In this document: positions 10,824 through 21,341 of the stretch, piece by piece
How positions within the stretch are numbered: position 1 is the stretch's first letter
How the letters are laid out: every line of letters starts with the position of its first letter
Origin: Erodium maritimum
Taxonomy: Eukaryota > Streptophyta > Magnoliopsida > Geraniales > Geraniaceae
DNA length: 64,000 nt
Direction of reading: 5' to 3'
Assembly: GCA_963921825.1 (NCBI GenBank)
Contig: OY997588.1
Span: forward strand, 51,530,803-51,594,802
Made by a program: the position numbers and the translations under genes
The notes under the pieces: model-generated
Database searches by the model: none
What the model saw: only the letters and a program-made list of their open reading frames with translations
What the model was told of the DNA's origin: nothing

Positions 10824-13444
10824 TGTCATGCCCCGAATTTTGTAGGACCGAACCCGGAACGCGAACGGTGAAACAATAAAACAATTTTCAAACATTTTAA
10901 TAAATCTCTTTAAATCAACACTTGAGTTAACAAAAACGATAATTTTACAGCGGAAAATACGTTCAAAACGAAGTACAAACGAGCTACAAGGTACGTTACT
11001 AACTACCCAGAGACCCGGACTTCCGCTCCCAGCTCTTCAAGCTTCGAGGGCCCTCCTAGTTCGTCTCACGACCAGTACCTGCAGGAAAAGTAGCAGGGGG
11101 TGAGCATTTCGCTCACCGCCACGGATACTTGGTTGACCACGGCATACCAGCAGAAATGCCGGGAACCCGACAAAATCAACCCCGGGGACTACTACCCCAA
11201 AAACACAATTTAGACTGACAGTCACGCAATACAGCTGTTCAACTTTCCCAACCATCTCAAAACCCGGACACGTAATGTAGACCTGACCCAGCAGTTACGA
11301 CCTCAATCAAATACACCAATAATAACCACGCAACACCCAAGATCAAAAAGGACCGCACACCAACTACTTAGTTGCCGGTCGCTAACCGGCTGGGCTTGAG
11401 CCTGCCCCACACAACTTTCCCCGACACGCAGTCGGGCCAGGCGGTCGACCTGTTCGCGACATATACAGCAATACTTTTCCGATAGCTAGTCGGAAGAGGA
11501 TCCGCCCTTCATCGCATAATAATGCACACTTTACCGTTGGTTAGTCGGAAGGCTTGCCAACCCTTAGGCGCACGACCCCGTGGCACCCCTTTATTGTCAA
11601 GCGGGCCCAACCTCCATGCAATCATAGTCATCACACAAGGTTCAACAAATAGCGACAATAATATAACAAATAACTACCCCTCAGCAAGTCAGTCAACAAC
11701 CATACAACTTTAACACCCCACATGCACACATGGCCACCCACGAAACACAACCAGTAACATACGGGTACAACACCCCAAATGCACACATGGCCACCCACGA
11801 AACACAACCAGTAACATACGGGTTCAACACCACAAAGGCACACATAGCCACAATCATAAACACAACAAGTTACTTAACCTACGGGTAAGTGCCCACATGC
11901 ATTTCTATTGTTCGATAAATTCACTTATCCTATGACACCACCAAGTGTCACATGCATTTCTACTAATAACTTTCCCTAGTCAAGGCCGATATCCGGCTAC
12001 TTTTCCCTACCTCGTAACGCTTTCCAAATATTCACGCTCAAGCTCCGGCATGCTCGCAGTCACCCGCTTAGCCTCCCCTTTCCGCGGTCGGCGGCACGAT
12101 CTAACAAGATCACAAATTGAAAAAACTTTTTAAGTTCGCAGGCAAAGCTGAAATTTAATGAATTTGACGCCCAAAAGCAACCCCGACAATGTCGATCACT
12201 CCCAAACCTCCCAATTACTCGACATTGTCAACCACGGGCTCGGAAAGGCCCGATTCGCCCGGCTCGGCGAATTTACCCGGGATCGGAAAACCGCCTTCCG
12301 GGGCTCCGAAAATTTCCATTTTCGTTCCGCCTTTCGGGGCTCCCAATTTACTCGACATTGCCAACGCAATCGACAGAATCAATTTCCGACTTCCCAGCGA
12401 TTTAATTCGCGTTTAAAGTTTCTAAACCCGAAGTTTCCAATTTCCACAATTTAATCCCATAATTCGTTCCGGGTGTGAATTATCGATTCGGGGATCGTCC
12501 ATAACCACCCGAACACGAAAACCCAAGGCCCGGGCAAATGGGCCCCACACGGACACAATGGAAAATTTTCCTTTTCGCCCCAAAACGTTCCTAACGAACC
12601 CCAAACCTCAACCATTCGTCTTTAAACCAATTCTAACCAAAACTCAACCATATTTGACTCGTTTAAAATCAAACCCTAATTTTCAAACGTACCAAAACGA
12701 GAAAAGAATGGGTTCTCATCGTAGGGAATGACGAGGGGAGTTCGAATCCGCAGTCGTTGAGTCGATCGGTCGGTCGGATCGTCGGGAAAACACCAAAAAC
12801 TCACCATTTCCTTTTTCTTTTTCCTTTCCTCCTTCTCTCTTATTTTTTCTTTTCGTTTCTCTCTCCTTCTCTCCTTTTTCTCTATTTGGCCGAACACTCA
12901 CTGCCTTTCCCTTCTTTATTTTATTTCAAAAAACACCCCACCTCTTATTTACAAAACTACCACTCTCATTTATTTTTCTTTATTTCAAAAACCAACCACC
13001 ACCACTTGGGTGACATGTGTCATGTGGGTCCCACACTTTAGAAAAATACCTTGGTAGATATTTTTCAGTCCGATTCGCGAAATTCGGCAGTCTCGGGCCC
13101 CGTGTGGGCCCATTTTCCAAGAATTTACGAAACTTCGCGTTCTACAGGAAAACAGCCCAACTAAGACCGTTGTGACGACGGCTAAGCTTTTTGGATCCAA
13201 AGCGGGCCTCGAACGGACCAAAACGTTGCTCGGTTGACTTTTTCGGCAAAAAGTCAACTTTTCCCGAATTAGTCAAAAAGTTGCCCTGAATTACCTAGAA
13301 CTCACTTTGGTCGATATCGGGGTGAACTTAAGTCCGATATGACCCTCGGGGTCAATTTCAGGTTCATTTATGTGTATGTCCAAAATTTTAAATTTTTCCA
13401 TTTTCCGCCGATTTGACCCGCGTTGACCAGGAGCGTTTCTTACA
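10824..13444 (-). mobile_element. Solo LTR, Tekay/Del-type gypsy (X family, copy 2)
   Basis: It is 2621 bp from TGTCATGCCCC to GTTTCTTACA. Flanks TATTA (10819-10823) and TATTC (13445-13449) fit a TSD with one change. The hairpin array here uses other modules (CCCGACACGCAGTCGGG near 11420, TTCCGATAGCTAGTCGGAA near 11478). The 12-bp inverted repeat (12184-12195 with its partner near 12219) and the GTTGACTTTT hairpin (about 13222-13255) are present. The minisatellite is short, which explains the smaller size. It is inserted in element A between its gag-like frame and the chaperonin-like stretch. The pyrimidine-rich frame at 12757-13041 and its complement are not genes. Confidence 0.85.
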
Positions 13445-14279
13445 TATTCTTAGAAGGGTTGAGTGGCCTACTGGTATTGGTACAGAGCAAATAACTAAAT
13501 CTAGAAACAGAGATTATGGATGGGTACTCGGGATGAGAATTGGCACTTTACTCATTGTTCAAAATAGAATTTTATTTGATGAAAGGAGTTTTATTTCTGA
13601 TTCATATCATGAAGTAATGGGCTTAGGGACAGTAGGTAATATTGTGGTTTCATTGGAGCATCTGTGTTTGGGTGTCATATATATCCATAAGGTTATTGTT
13701 GTAAAAATTATAGTTGAAGAAGTAGTGAGCTATGGTCTAGCTGGTGTTTCCAGTAAATGTGAAGTTGGTATTGGAGTATATGTTTCTATGGGAAATTCAT
13801 ATTTGAAGACCATATTATTCCCTTATTATACTATTTCTCTTGGTTGGTGGGTAAAAGAATTGGTAATTGTCATTGAGGGTGGGAAATGTAGTGCATTGGG
13901 TTTTACACTTCTAAATGTCAGAAACATCAAGCTTGAATATGATAAGTTAGATCATGAAGCTTCCAACCATCTTGAGGGTGAATTAGATATGGAAGCATTC
14001 TTTTTAGAATATGAAGTCATGAATGTTTTGGGGATGCATAGACATAATTTGGAAGGTATCAATGAAGGTCAATATGCTTGTGTTGTCACTATTGATAATT
14101 GTTCTTTACTTCGGTGTAAAATTGCTCCACTCTCTATTGTGATTCGACTACATATCATTATGGACTTTCTTAAGGGAGGTGATAGGAGGACGAATCAAAG
14201 GTTGAATGGGAAGATCAGTTTGAGGAAGTTAAGTGAGAGTGTTCTGGTGAGAGTTTCTGCGAAAAAAAAATTACTTTGA
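13445..14279 (+). CDS. Open frame in element A, unrecognised, with a chaperonin transit-region-like end
   Basis: The frame is open from inside the LTR guest to 14279, but only the part from 13445 belongs to element A. Most of it I do not recognise. It includes ISLGWWVKELVIVIEGG and then SALGFTLLNVRNIKLE, which recur in altered form at about 14425-14520. The last 25 codons (NGKISLRKLSESVLVRVSAK) look like the plastid transit region that precedes mature chaperonin-60 alpha, and the chaperonin-like sequence follows at once. More than 270 codons open with no strong composition bias argues for past protein coding. Confidence 0.45.
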
Positions 14280-15072
14280 TCAGGCTTCTAGGAATGCACT
14301 TCAACATGGAATTGATATGCTTGTTGATAATGTTTATCTCACTCTTGGTCCTAGGGGTAGATATGTTTTTCTTGGTAATTTAGGCAGTCTGGAAGTAGTT
14401 CATGCTGAGGTGGTTATCTCTCTTCCTTGGTGGAATGATGAATTGGATTTTGTCATTGATGGAGGCAATTCTACTAAGTCTGGTTTTACTCTTATTAGTG
14501 GCAGAAAAATCCAACTTGTTACATACCTAAAGGAGCCATTAGTTGCTCTTGCAACTCAGTTTTTGGTTGGGGCACCATTAATATCTAAAGGGAAGTTTAT
14601 TATGTATGCTACACAAGCAACATTTGAGCAGACAGTTCATAAGTTTATAAGCACATATGGGGATAGCAGGAAGAAAAAGGAAGTAACGAAGGTTCAAGGG
14701 AAGATGTTCGGTTGGGGTGGCTGTGATGATATCATTGCTAAGACCATTAGTTTGGGTGACTCAATTGAAGGAACTAAGACCTCAAGTGATATCCTTCATG
14801 TTTCATTTGGCCTTAGAGAAGGTGGGTCTTGCCCAATACAATCATCGGCAGCTCAAGTGCATCTACAAAGGGCTACACCGGAACTTGCTGGTAGTGTTTC
14901 TGAGTTGCCATATGTGCCTACTTGGAGAGTTTCTTTTTTTTTGTTGGTGGAAGACTTGACGTGGAAGATACTTTTGCAATTGTGCCACACCTTCTCAATA
15001 CTCGTATCTAGTCTCCAGAAGCAGATTTGGTTCGATACCCTTGTGATACTGTTGCAGTTTTGGGTGAGCTGA
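14280..15072 (+). CDS. Chaperonin-60-like N-terminal fragment inside element A
   Basis: The start of this stretch reads RNALQHGIDMLVDNVYLT, then LGPRGRYVFLGNLGSLEVV and HAEVVI. In plastid chaperonin-60 (RuBisCO-binding protein) the matching part is SRxAxQAGIDKLADAVGxT, LGPRGRNVVLxEFGxPKVV, NDGVTI, the N-terminal equatorial segment that contacts ATP through the LGPRGR loop. After about residue 35 (from 14317) the likeness stops and a sequence unique to this element follows (SLPWWNDELDFVIDGG ... SGFTLISGRKIQLV), which is a diverged copy of a segment near 13820-13930. The key LGPRGR motif remains. The element presumably picked up the fragment from a host transcript; it is not a functional chaperonin. 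Confidence 0.65.
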
Positions 15073-15099
15073 AGAATATCAACCTTGTTAGGGTCATAG

Positions 15100-15478
15100 T
15101 GAAGGATCGAAAAACATCATATGTTCGCAGCGGAAATAAATCATTCGATCCAAAAATGATCTATTGCATCTAAATCATCGTTAAAATAATAAAATCACTT
15201 ACTTGATTTGTAGACCGAAATTGATTTAGCCCCAAAACTACGAAGCCTCTAGTGTATCCACACCGAGTAACGATCTTTGATGCTTTCAACGATTGAGACG
15301 GCTATGGAGAAGAACGATTCTTCTTTTGGTTTTTTGGGAGAGAATATAAAAAGTGGTTGCAGAGAATAATCTGATAATTATCTCTCTTAACCCTAATTAT
15401 CTCTTTATATAGTTTTCATTATTGGGTCCAAGACTCAATTGGGCTTGAAACCGGATTGGGCCTAGGGAAAACCCAACA
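15100..15478 (-). repeat. 3' LTR of copia B1
   Basis: It is 379 bp. On the minus strand it begins TGTTGGGTTTTCCC and ends GATCCTTCA. A purine tract (CAAGTGGGAGAT on the minus strand, 15479-15490) precedes it, the usual copia arrangement. Its first 172 plus-strand bases recur at 24724-24895. Confidence 0.85.
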
Positions 15479-16569
15479 ATCTCCCACTTGACCTAGATCC
15501 AATCTGTCAAGAACTCCAATATTTATTACACTTCTGTGTTAGCAGAAGATATAACAAATATGCCATCTAGATCATTTCAATAAATTATCTCATAATAAAT
15601 TTAAATGATCTTAAACATCAAACGTCACTCGTAAGTGTGTGACCACATAGGTTCAACGCTAAACCGGTAGTAATTAAACTCATTAACTACTAATCGAGGT
15701 TGGCGTCTAACAACACTCCTCGACGGCCGGATAACGTGAATATCAATATCCAATAAAGACGAACCTGGTTTAATTCCATCATTCCAACTCCGGATTATCC
15801 TAGGGTATGGTTTGACTGTCAAACCCTAATAGATAACCACTATGTTTCATGTTGATCGTTATTGGTTGTTGAATGACTTTAAGAAACTCCTTTCTTAAAT
15901 CATTCTTCTGCCTTGGCCAAGGATCTTTTTCAACCATAAGATTCATAACAACATAGAGTTCAAACTCATTACCTTGAGTTGATGGATCCCCTCTTGACTC
16001 GCCATTGATTATATAGGTACTCAATTATACTCAATGACCTTTCAACTAGCATTTTGTACACACTAGGTGTTCGGTATCAAAGTATAACAAGCATTCTATT
16101 AACCACTATGGTGATCTCAGGTCAAAGGATAAAACAATAAATATTTTCTCCTTAAGACAATTTCCACATTGACAATATAGGTAAAATCAACCATTTGGAA
16201 ATCTCACGTTTGGTCAGTTCAATGATCATATCCACTATATGCATCATCTATATTATAACTTAATGAATGAGATCCATTAATACTCATCCAATGAGTACAA
16301 TAATACATATATTGGTCTATCTGGATCATCGTGGTCCTTGTAGGATGATCCTATGACCAAGAACACTTTTAGATAAAACTCTATAATACTTGACTCTCAT
16401 TATCATAATCCCCATTATGATGACAAGTATAACAGTTTAATCAAGGACTTATCATATCACAATATCAATAAGTATTCATATATGATAACAATAAAACATT
16501 GCATTAATCTCAATTAATCACAATCCATAGTTCAAAAATGTGCTAATAATAATGTTGCATAAAGATTAG
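15479..16569 (-). other. 3' non-coding region of copia B1 with polypurine tract
   Basis: This stretch of about 1.1 kb lies between the end of pol and the 3' LTR. It begins on the plus strand with ATCTCCCACTTG, the complement of the polypurine tract. I see no coding motif in it. Two short open frames at 15625-16024 on the minus strand have no known domain. Long 3' non-coding regions are unusual in small copia elements. Confidence 0.6.
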
Positions 16570-16574
16570 CATTT

Positions 16575-19491
16575 TGTCACGCCCCAATTTCAGCGAACCG
16601 AAACTAGGGACACGAACGTTTAAAAAGTTACAAAACTGAACCCTGTTTTCGATAAATCACCTAAAAAGTCAGTTTAGTTCCACAAAAGAATAATATTTAC
16701 ATCTCAAAATAAAAGTCCAACACTTGGACAAAACGAGATACACGTCTCTAGACTCAAACACCCAGCAACCCGCTTCAAGCTCTTCAAGCTTCAGAAGCTC
16801 ACCTAGTCCAGACTACGAACGGTACCTGTAGGAAAAGCAGCTAGGGGTGAGCGTTCGCTCACCACCACAAATAACATACTGACTATGGCATAATTAGTAG
16901 ACAAAGCCGATGACACCAACAACGACTCAAGACACCCACACGACCGGTCTTTTCCTCAACTGACTCAACACACGGACACGTTATGTAGACCCCACACTAC
17001 GATCGACGACCTCCTCCAAGACACGACTGACCACACAATACCAAAAAAGATCACAAAGGATCGCAAACCAGGTGCTCAGTAACCAATCTCTGTATCCTGC
17101 CCTTTCCGATCCCAGTCGGTACAGGCGGTCGACATGTCGCGCAACTTCCCCCGATCCCAGTCGGGGGGCTAACCCACAACCTCTCCGCTTCACCCGATCC
17201 CAGTCGGGTGGTTAGCCACACCCGCGCGTCCTTCCCCCGATCCCAGTCGGGGAGCTAGCCCACAACCCCTCCGCTTCTCCCGATCCTAGTCGGGAGGCTA
17301 GCTACACCACACAACCTCCACCAGTAACCAGTAACCAATCACAAACACAAACAAGTTCAAACAGACAGTAACGACACCGGTGACAACTCCACAGGCACTC
17401 AAGGCCAACAAAACACTGACAACCAAGCACAGGTTCAACAACCCTACGGGTCCTCATGGCCACCCAAGACACCAACGATAAAGTACGGGTTCACAACCCC
17501 ACGGGCACTCACGGCCACTCAAAATACCGAAACGACAACACGGGCTCTCATGGCCACCCAAGACTCAGCAATAATTAACACGGGCTCTCAAGGCCACCCA
17601 AACTCAATCAACAAATAACACGGGCTTTCAAGGCCACCCAAACTCAACAACAAACAACACGCAACAACCTCCGGGCATGGTCATATGCCTCCAGTGAAAC
17701 AGCTAACGCTAAGTTCTCTGCTCCTACGACACTACTAAGTGTCACATGCACTTTCAGTAATCGCTACGTTCCCGTATCATGCATTTCTAATATTCGATAA
17801 CCTAAATAACCCACGACACCCCGGTGTCACATGCAATTCTACAGTTAACTTTCCCTAGTCAGGGCCAAGATCCGTCTACTTTTCCCTACCTCGTAAGCAA
17901 CTCCAAAAGCGCTCCACTAAACCCGAGATGAAACGCAGTCACTCGCCGAGCCTCCCTTTGCCTCGGTCCGCAGCACGATCTAAAAGAACACAGATTTAAC
18001 TCACTTTTCAGCTAGTACGAACAGGTCGAAAATTAAATAACTCAACGCCCAAAATTAATAACGGTTCCGCCGTTAAGTTAACGGCTGCGATTTGTCCATT
18101 TTAAATTCGACAGTTGTCGTTTACACTCGAGCGGGATAAAAGTCGGGTTACAACGGATCGGGTTCGAGCACCCGCGCACCGAACCCAGGTTTGATCTAAA
18201 CCCCGTTTAAACCCCTTTTAAACTTAAAACCGTCTCTGAACTCCTTTGCTTTGTTTAAATCCGACTTCGACTTGAACATAACGGTTTCCTTCCGCTCGTT
18301 TCCAAACTCGATATTTTTGGTCCGAAACCCTTCTAAAACCGATTTGATTTCGTTTTCCCTCCTTTTTGATTTAACTTCACTCAAATTCGTTTAACGACCG
18401 ACCTTCGTTTTAGAACCCAATTAATTCAACCGATTTAGTTTTATCGATAACTAATTAATCGAACTTTTAACCTAAAACAGATTTTTCAACGTACGCTCAA
18501 ATTAAACCCTTTTCTTCTTCAATGTTAACCAAATCTGGAAATCGTTCGAAACATAACAATAATATCAAAACTTTGCTCAACTTTACAATTTTCAGATTTA
18601 CAACAATACAACAAATCCTTTAAACAATCAGATCTACGTTTTCTGTTCTGTTCCCTTCCATTTCGGGAGCTCCGTTCCATCCCGACCGGATCTGAACGAA
18701 CTCGGGAACGGGAAAGCAAAGACGAAGAAGAACGGATCGGGTTAGGTACGGCCGACCACCGGCGCCGGTCGGCCGAAGTTCCACGGCCGAGAACTAACCG
18801 TGAGGATGGCGGCGGTGCACGGCGGTGTACGGCGGCGTACGGCTGCGTAGGGCTCGGGTCCGGACGGCTCGTCCCGTTCCGGATCTAGCGAGCTCGCCGG
18901 CGACGGCGGGAGCTCGGGGCGAGTTAGGGCTCGGACGGGAAGACCGGAGACGGGAAGAGGGCGGCGGCGCGTTAGGGTTCGGACGGTACCGGTGGTGGCC
19001 GGTGGTGGCGTGGGGAGCTCGGTGGCGAAACTGGTGGCCGGAGCTGGTGGTGGCCGGTGCTGGTTCGGCGAGGAAGACGAAGGAGAAGAGTGAGGCAGGG
19101 AGCTCGGGGACGGGGTTGCCGGAGCGGTGATGGGGTCGGGATGGAGGAGGAAGCGATGAGACGGTGTCGGTGAGGGAGGTGGCGGCTGGAACTGTGGTGG
19201 ACGGCGTCGGTTTCGGCGAGGAAGACGAGAGAGGGGAGAGAGTCGGATCGAGGGAGAGAGAGAGGAGAGGGTGAGGGCGGCTGAGGTGTGAGGGAAAATA
19301 GGGTTTCAGAAGTGTGACGCTGGGTTATATACCCAGGCCTGACCGGATTGGGCCTCAGCTGGGTTGGGCTGGGCCTGCGGGCCTGGTCTGGTCCAGACCT
19401 GCTTTCCCTTTTTTTTTCACTCGTTTCAAAAACTTACCCTAAGGTTTTCGTTTGCAAATTAATACCTTAACGAAACGAAGCGGGTTTTACA
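16575..19491 (-). mobile_element. Solo LTR with a different right half (X family, copy 3, chimeric)
   Basis: It is 2917 bp from TGTCACGCCCC to CGGGTTTTACA, flanked by a perfect CATTT duplication (16570-16574 and 19492-19496). The left half to about 18046 follows copy 1 (4215 to about 5830) closely, including a five-hairpin array at about 17107-17300. The right half has no likeness to the other copies: it lacks the 12-bp inverted repeat and the GTTGACTTTT hairpin and contains a strongly GC-rich stretch (18740-19290) with an inverted repeat CGGCCGACC / GGTCGGCCG. It lies just beyond the copia pol gene. Open frames within (18825-19130) follow the GC-rich repeats and are not genes. Confidence 0.85.
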
Positions 19492-19499
19492 CATTTAAT

Positions 19500-21053
19500 C
19501 TAAAGCCAACCATTCATGAACCTCAATCCTATATTCCACTTATGCTTGTCAAACTCCTTTGAACCAAGTGCTTTAGTGAAAGGATCTGCAACATTCTCTT
19601 TTCCTTCCACCTTTAGAATTTGAACGTCTCCACGTTCAACTATTTCTCTAATCAGATGAAACTTCCGAAGAACGTGTTTGGATTTCTGATGTGCTCTCGG
19701 CTCTTTGGCTTGTGCAATAGCTCCCGTATTGTCACAAAATAAAGGAACACTTTCCTTTGCTAAAGAAACCACACCAAGCTCAGTTAAGAACTTCCTTATC
19801 CATACAGCTTCCTTAGCAGCCTCACATGCAGCTATGTATTCTGCTTCGGTTACTGAATCAGCTATTGTAGCTTGTTTGGAACTCTTCCAACTCACTGCTC
19901 CACCATTCAAGGTAAAGATATAACCAGAAGTAGATTTGCTATCATCCTTATCTGATGCAAAACTTGCATCGGTATGGCCTAACAATTTAAGCTCATTCTC
20001 TCCATATATGAGGAATTGGTCTTTAGTTCTTCTCAAGTACTTAAGAATAGTTTTGACAACTTTCCAATGTGCCTCACCCGGATTCCCTTGGTACCTACTT
20101 GCTACTCCTAGCGCATAGGCAACATCCGGTCTTGTACATGTCATGGTATACATGATAGCTCCCACTGCGTTAGCATATGGGATTCTACTCATGCGTTCTC
20201 TTTCCTCTAGGGTCTTAGGATTATCCTCCCTAGAAAGAGAAACTCCGGTTCCAATAGGTAAGTAACCCTTTTTGGAATTATCCATGTGATACTTCCTTAA
20301 GATAGTATCAATGTACGTAGATTGGGAGATTCCAAGCAACTTCCTTGATCTATCTCTATAGACCTTTATTCCAAGAATATAAGTTGCTTCTCCCATATCT
20401 TTCATGGAGAAGTTTTCAGATAGCCAAACCTTTGTTTCTTGCATGGCTGGCACATCATTTCCTATTAGCAATATGTCATCTACATACAACAATAGGAAAA
20501 TAACTATGCTCCCACTAACCTTTTTGTACACACATGGCTCCTCTTCACAACGCACAAAATCGAACTTTTCGATTGTTGTGTGAAAACGAATGTTCCAACT
20601 ACGAGAAGCTTGCTTTAATCCATAAATGGATCGTTGTAGCTTACATACTTTACTATGAGAAGATGACAATGTGAAACCTTCAGGTTGAGTCATATAGACA
20701 TCCTCCTTGAGCTCACCATTAAGGAAAGCCGTTTTCACATCCATTTGCCAAATCTCATAATCATAGTATGCAGCTATATCTAGCAAAATCCGAACAGATT
20801 TGAGCATTGCAACAGGGGAGAACGTTTCTTCATAATCAATACCTTCCTTTTGATTATAACCCTTAGCAACTAGACTGGCTTTAAAGGTCTCAACCTTACC
20901 ATCCGCTCCAATCTTTCTCTTAAAAACCCATTTACACCCAATAGGTTTTAAGTCATTAGAGTCATCAACTAAAGTCCACACTTTATTGATTTTCATTGAC
21001 TCCATTTCGGATTCCATGGCAGCAAGCCGTTTCTCATGGTCTGGACTAGCCAT
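19500..21053 (-). CDS. Copia B1 pol, reverse transcriptase and RNase H part
   Basis: This is a 517-codon open frame. It has the copia reverse-transcriptase entry (NKVWTLVDDSNDLKPIGCKW), then QMDVKTAFLNGELKEDVYM, the catalytic YVDDILLIGND motif at about residue 190-200, and the RNase H segment with SWKSSKQATIADSVTEAEY and the ending HLIREIVERGDVQI. These are the usual landmarks in the usual order. The frame ends next to the solo LTR at 19491. The enzyme would copy element RNA into DNA in virus-like particles. Confidence 0.92.
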   Translation of the reverse strand: MASPDHEKRLAAMESEMESMKINKVWTLVDDSNDLKPIGCKWVFKRKIGADGKVETFKASLVAKGYNQKEGIDYEETFSPVAMLKSVRILLDIAAYYDYEIWQMDVKTAFLNGELKEDVYMTQPEGFTLSSSHSKVCKLQRSIYGLKQASRSWNIRFHTTIEKFDFVRCEEEPCVYKKVSGSIVIFLLLYVDDILLIGNDVPAMQETKVWLSENFSMKDMGEATYILGIKVYRDRSRKLLGISQSTYIDTILRKYHMDNSKKGYLPIGTGVSLSREDNPKTLEERERMSRIPYANAVGAIMYTMTCTRPDVAYALGVASRYQGNPGEAHWKVVKTILKYLRRTKDQFLIYGENELKLLGHTDASFASDKDDSKSTSGYIFTLNGGAVSWKSSKQATIADSVTEAEYIAACEAAKEAVWIRKFLTELGVVSLAKESVPLFCDNTGAIAQAKEPRAHQKSKHVLRKFHLIREIVERGDVQILKVEGKENVADPFTKALGSKEFDKHKWNIGLRFMNGWL

Positions 21054-21341
21054 CGCCTCTTGATAACACTTAGGATCGTCTTCAATAATAAGGTCATCAT
21101 CAATATGATTATCCTCATTATTTCACACTAATAGATTCATCCTATTTGGTGCACGACGTTCTCTAATTGATCTTTTAGGAGGCTCTTGTACTTCTTGATT
21201 TTGTTGTTGCCCTTGTTCCTGAACTGGTTCATTTACCAAATCATTTACCTCAACGTTTGAGGTTGGAACCCTCGGTGGCAACTGTAATACATCAAGAAAA
21301 GGTTGCTCAATATGCATCTCATGCTCTTGAGTCGGTGCTGA

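Noticed and set aside
12676-13041. Lys/Glu-rich minus-strand frame and hydrophobic plus-strand frame
   Set aside because: They read a pyrimidine tract in the solo LTR; low complexity.
13445-14200. Assignment of the unknown part of element A to a retroelement envelope or movement protein
   Set aside because: No motif supports any family; hydrophobic stretches are too irregular for membrane segments.
14700-14850. A possible further chaperonin-60 segment (IIAKTISLGDSIEGTKTSSD resembling the AGDGTTT region)
   Set aside because: The spacing is right but the key GDGTTT motif is not present and the likeness is too weak to claim by eye.
18825-19130. 101-codon Arg/Gly-rich open frame
   Set aside because: It is within the chimeric solo LTR in a low-complexity GCGG-rich stretch; composition alone explains the frame.
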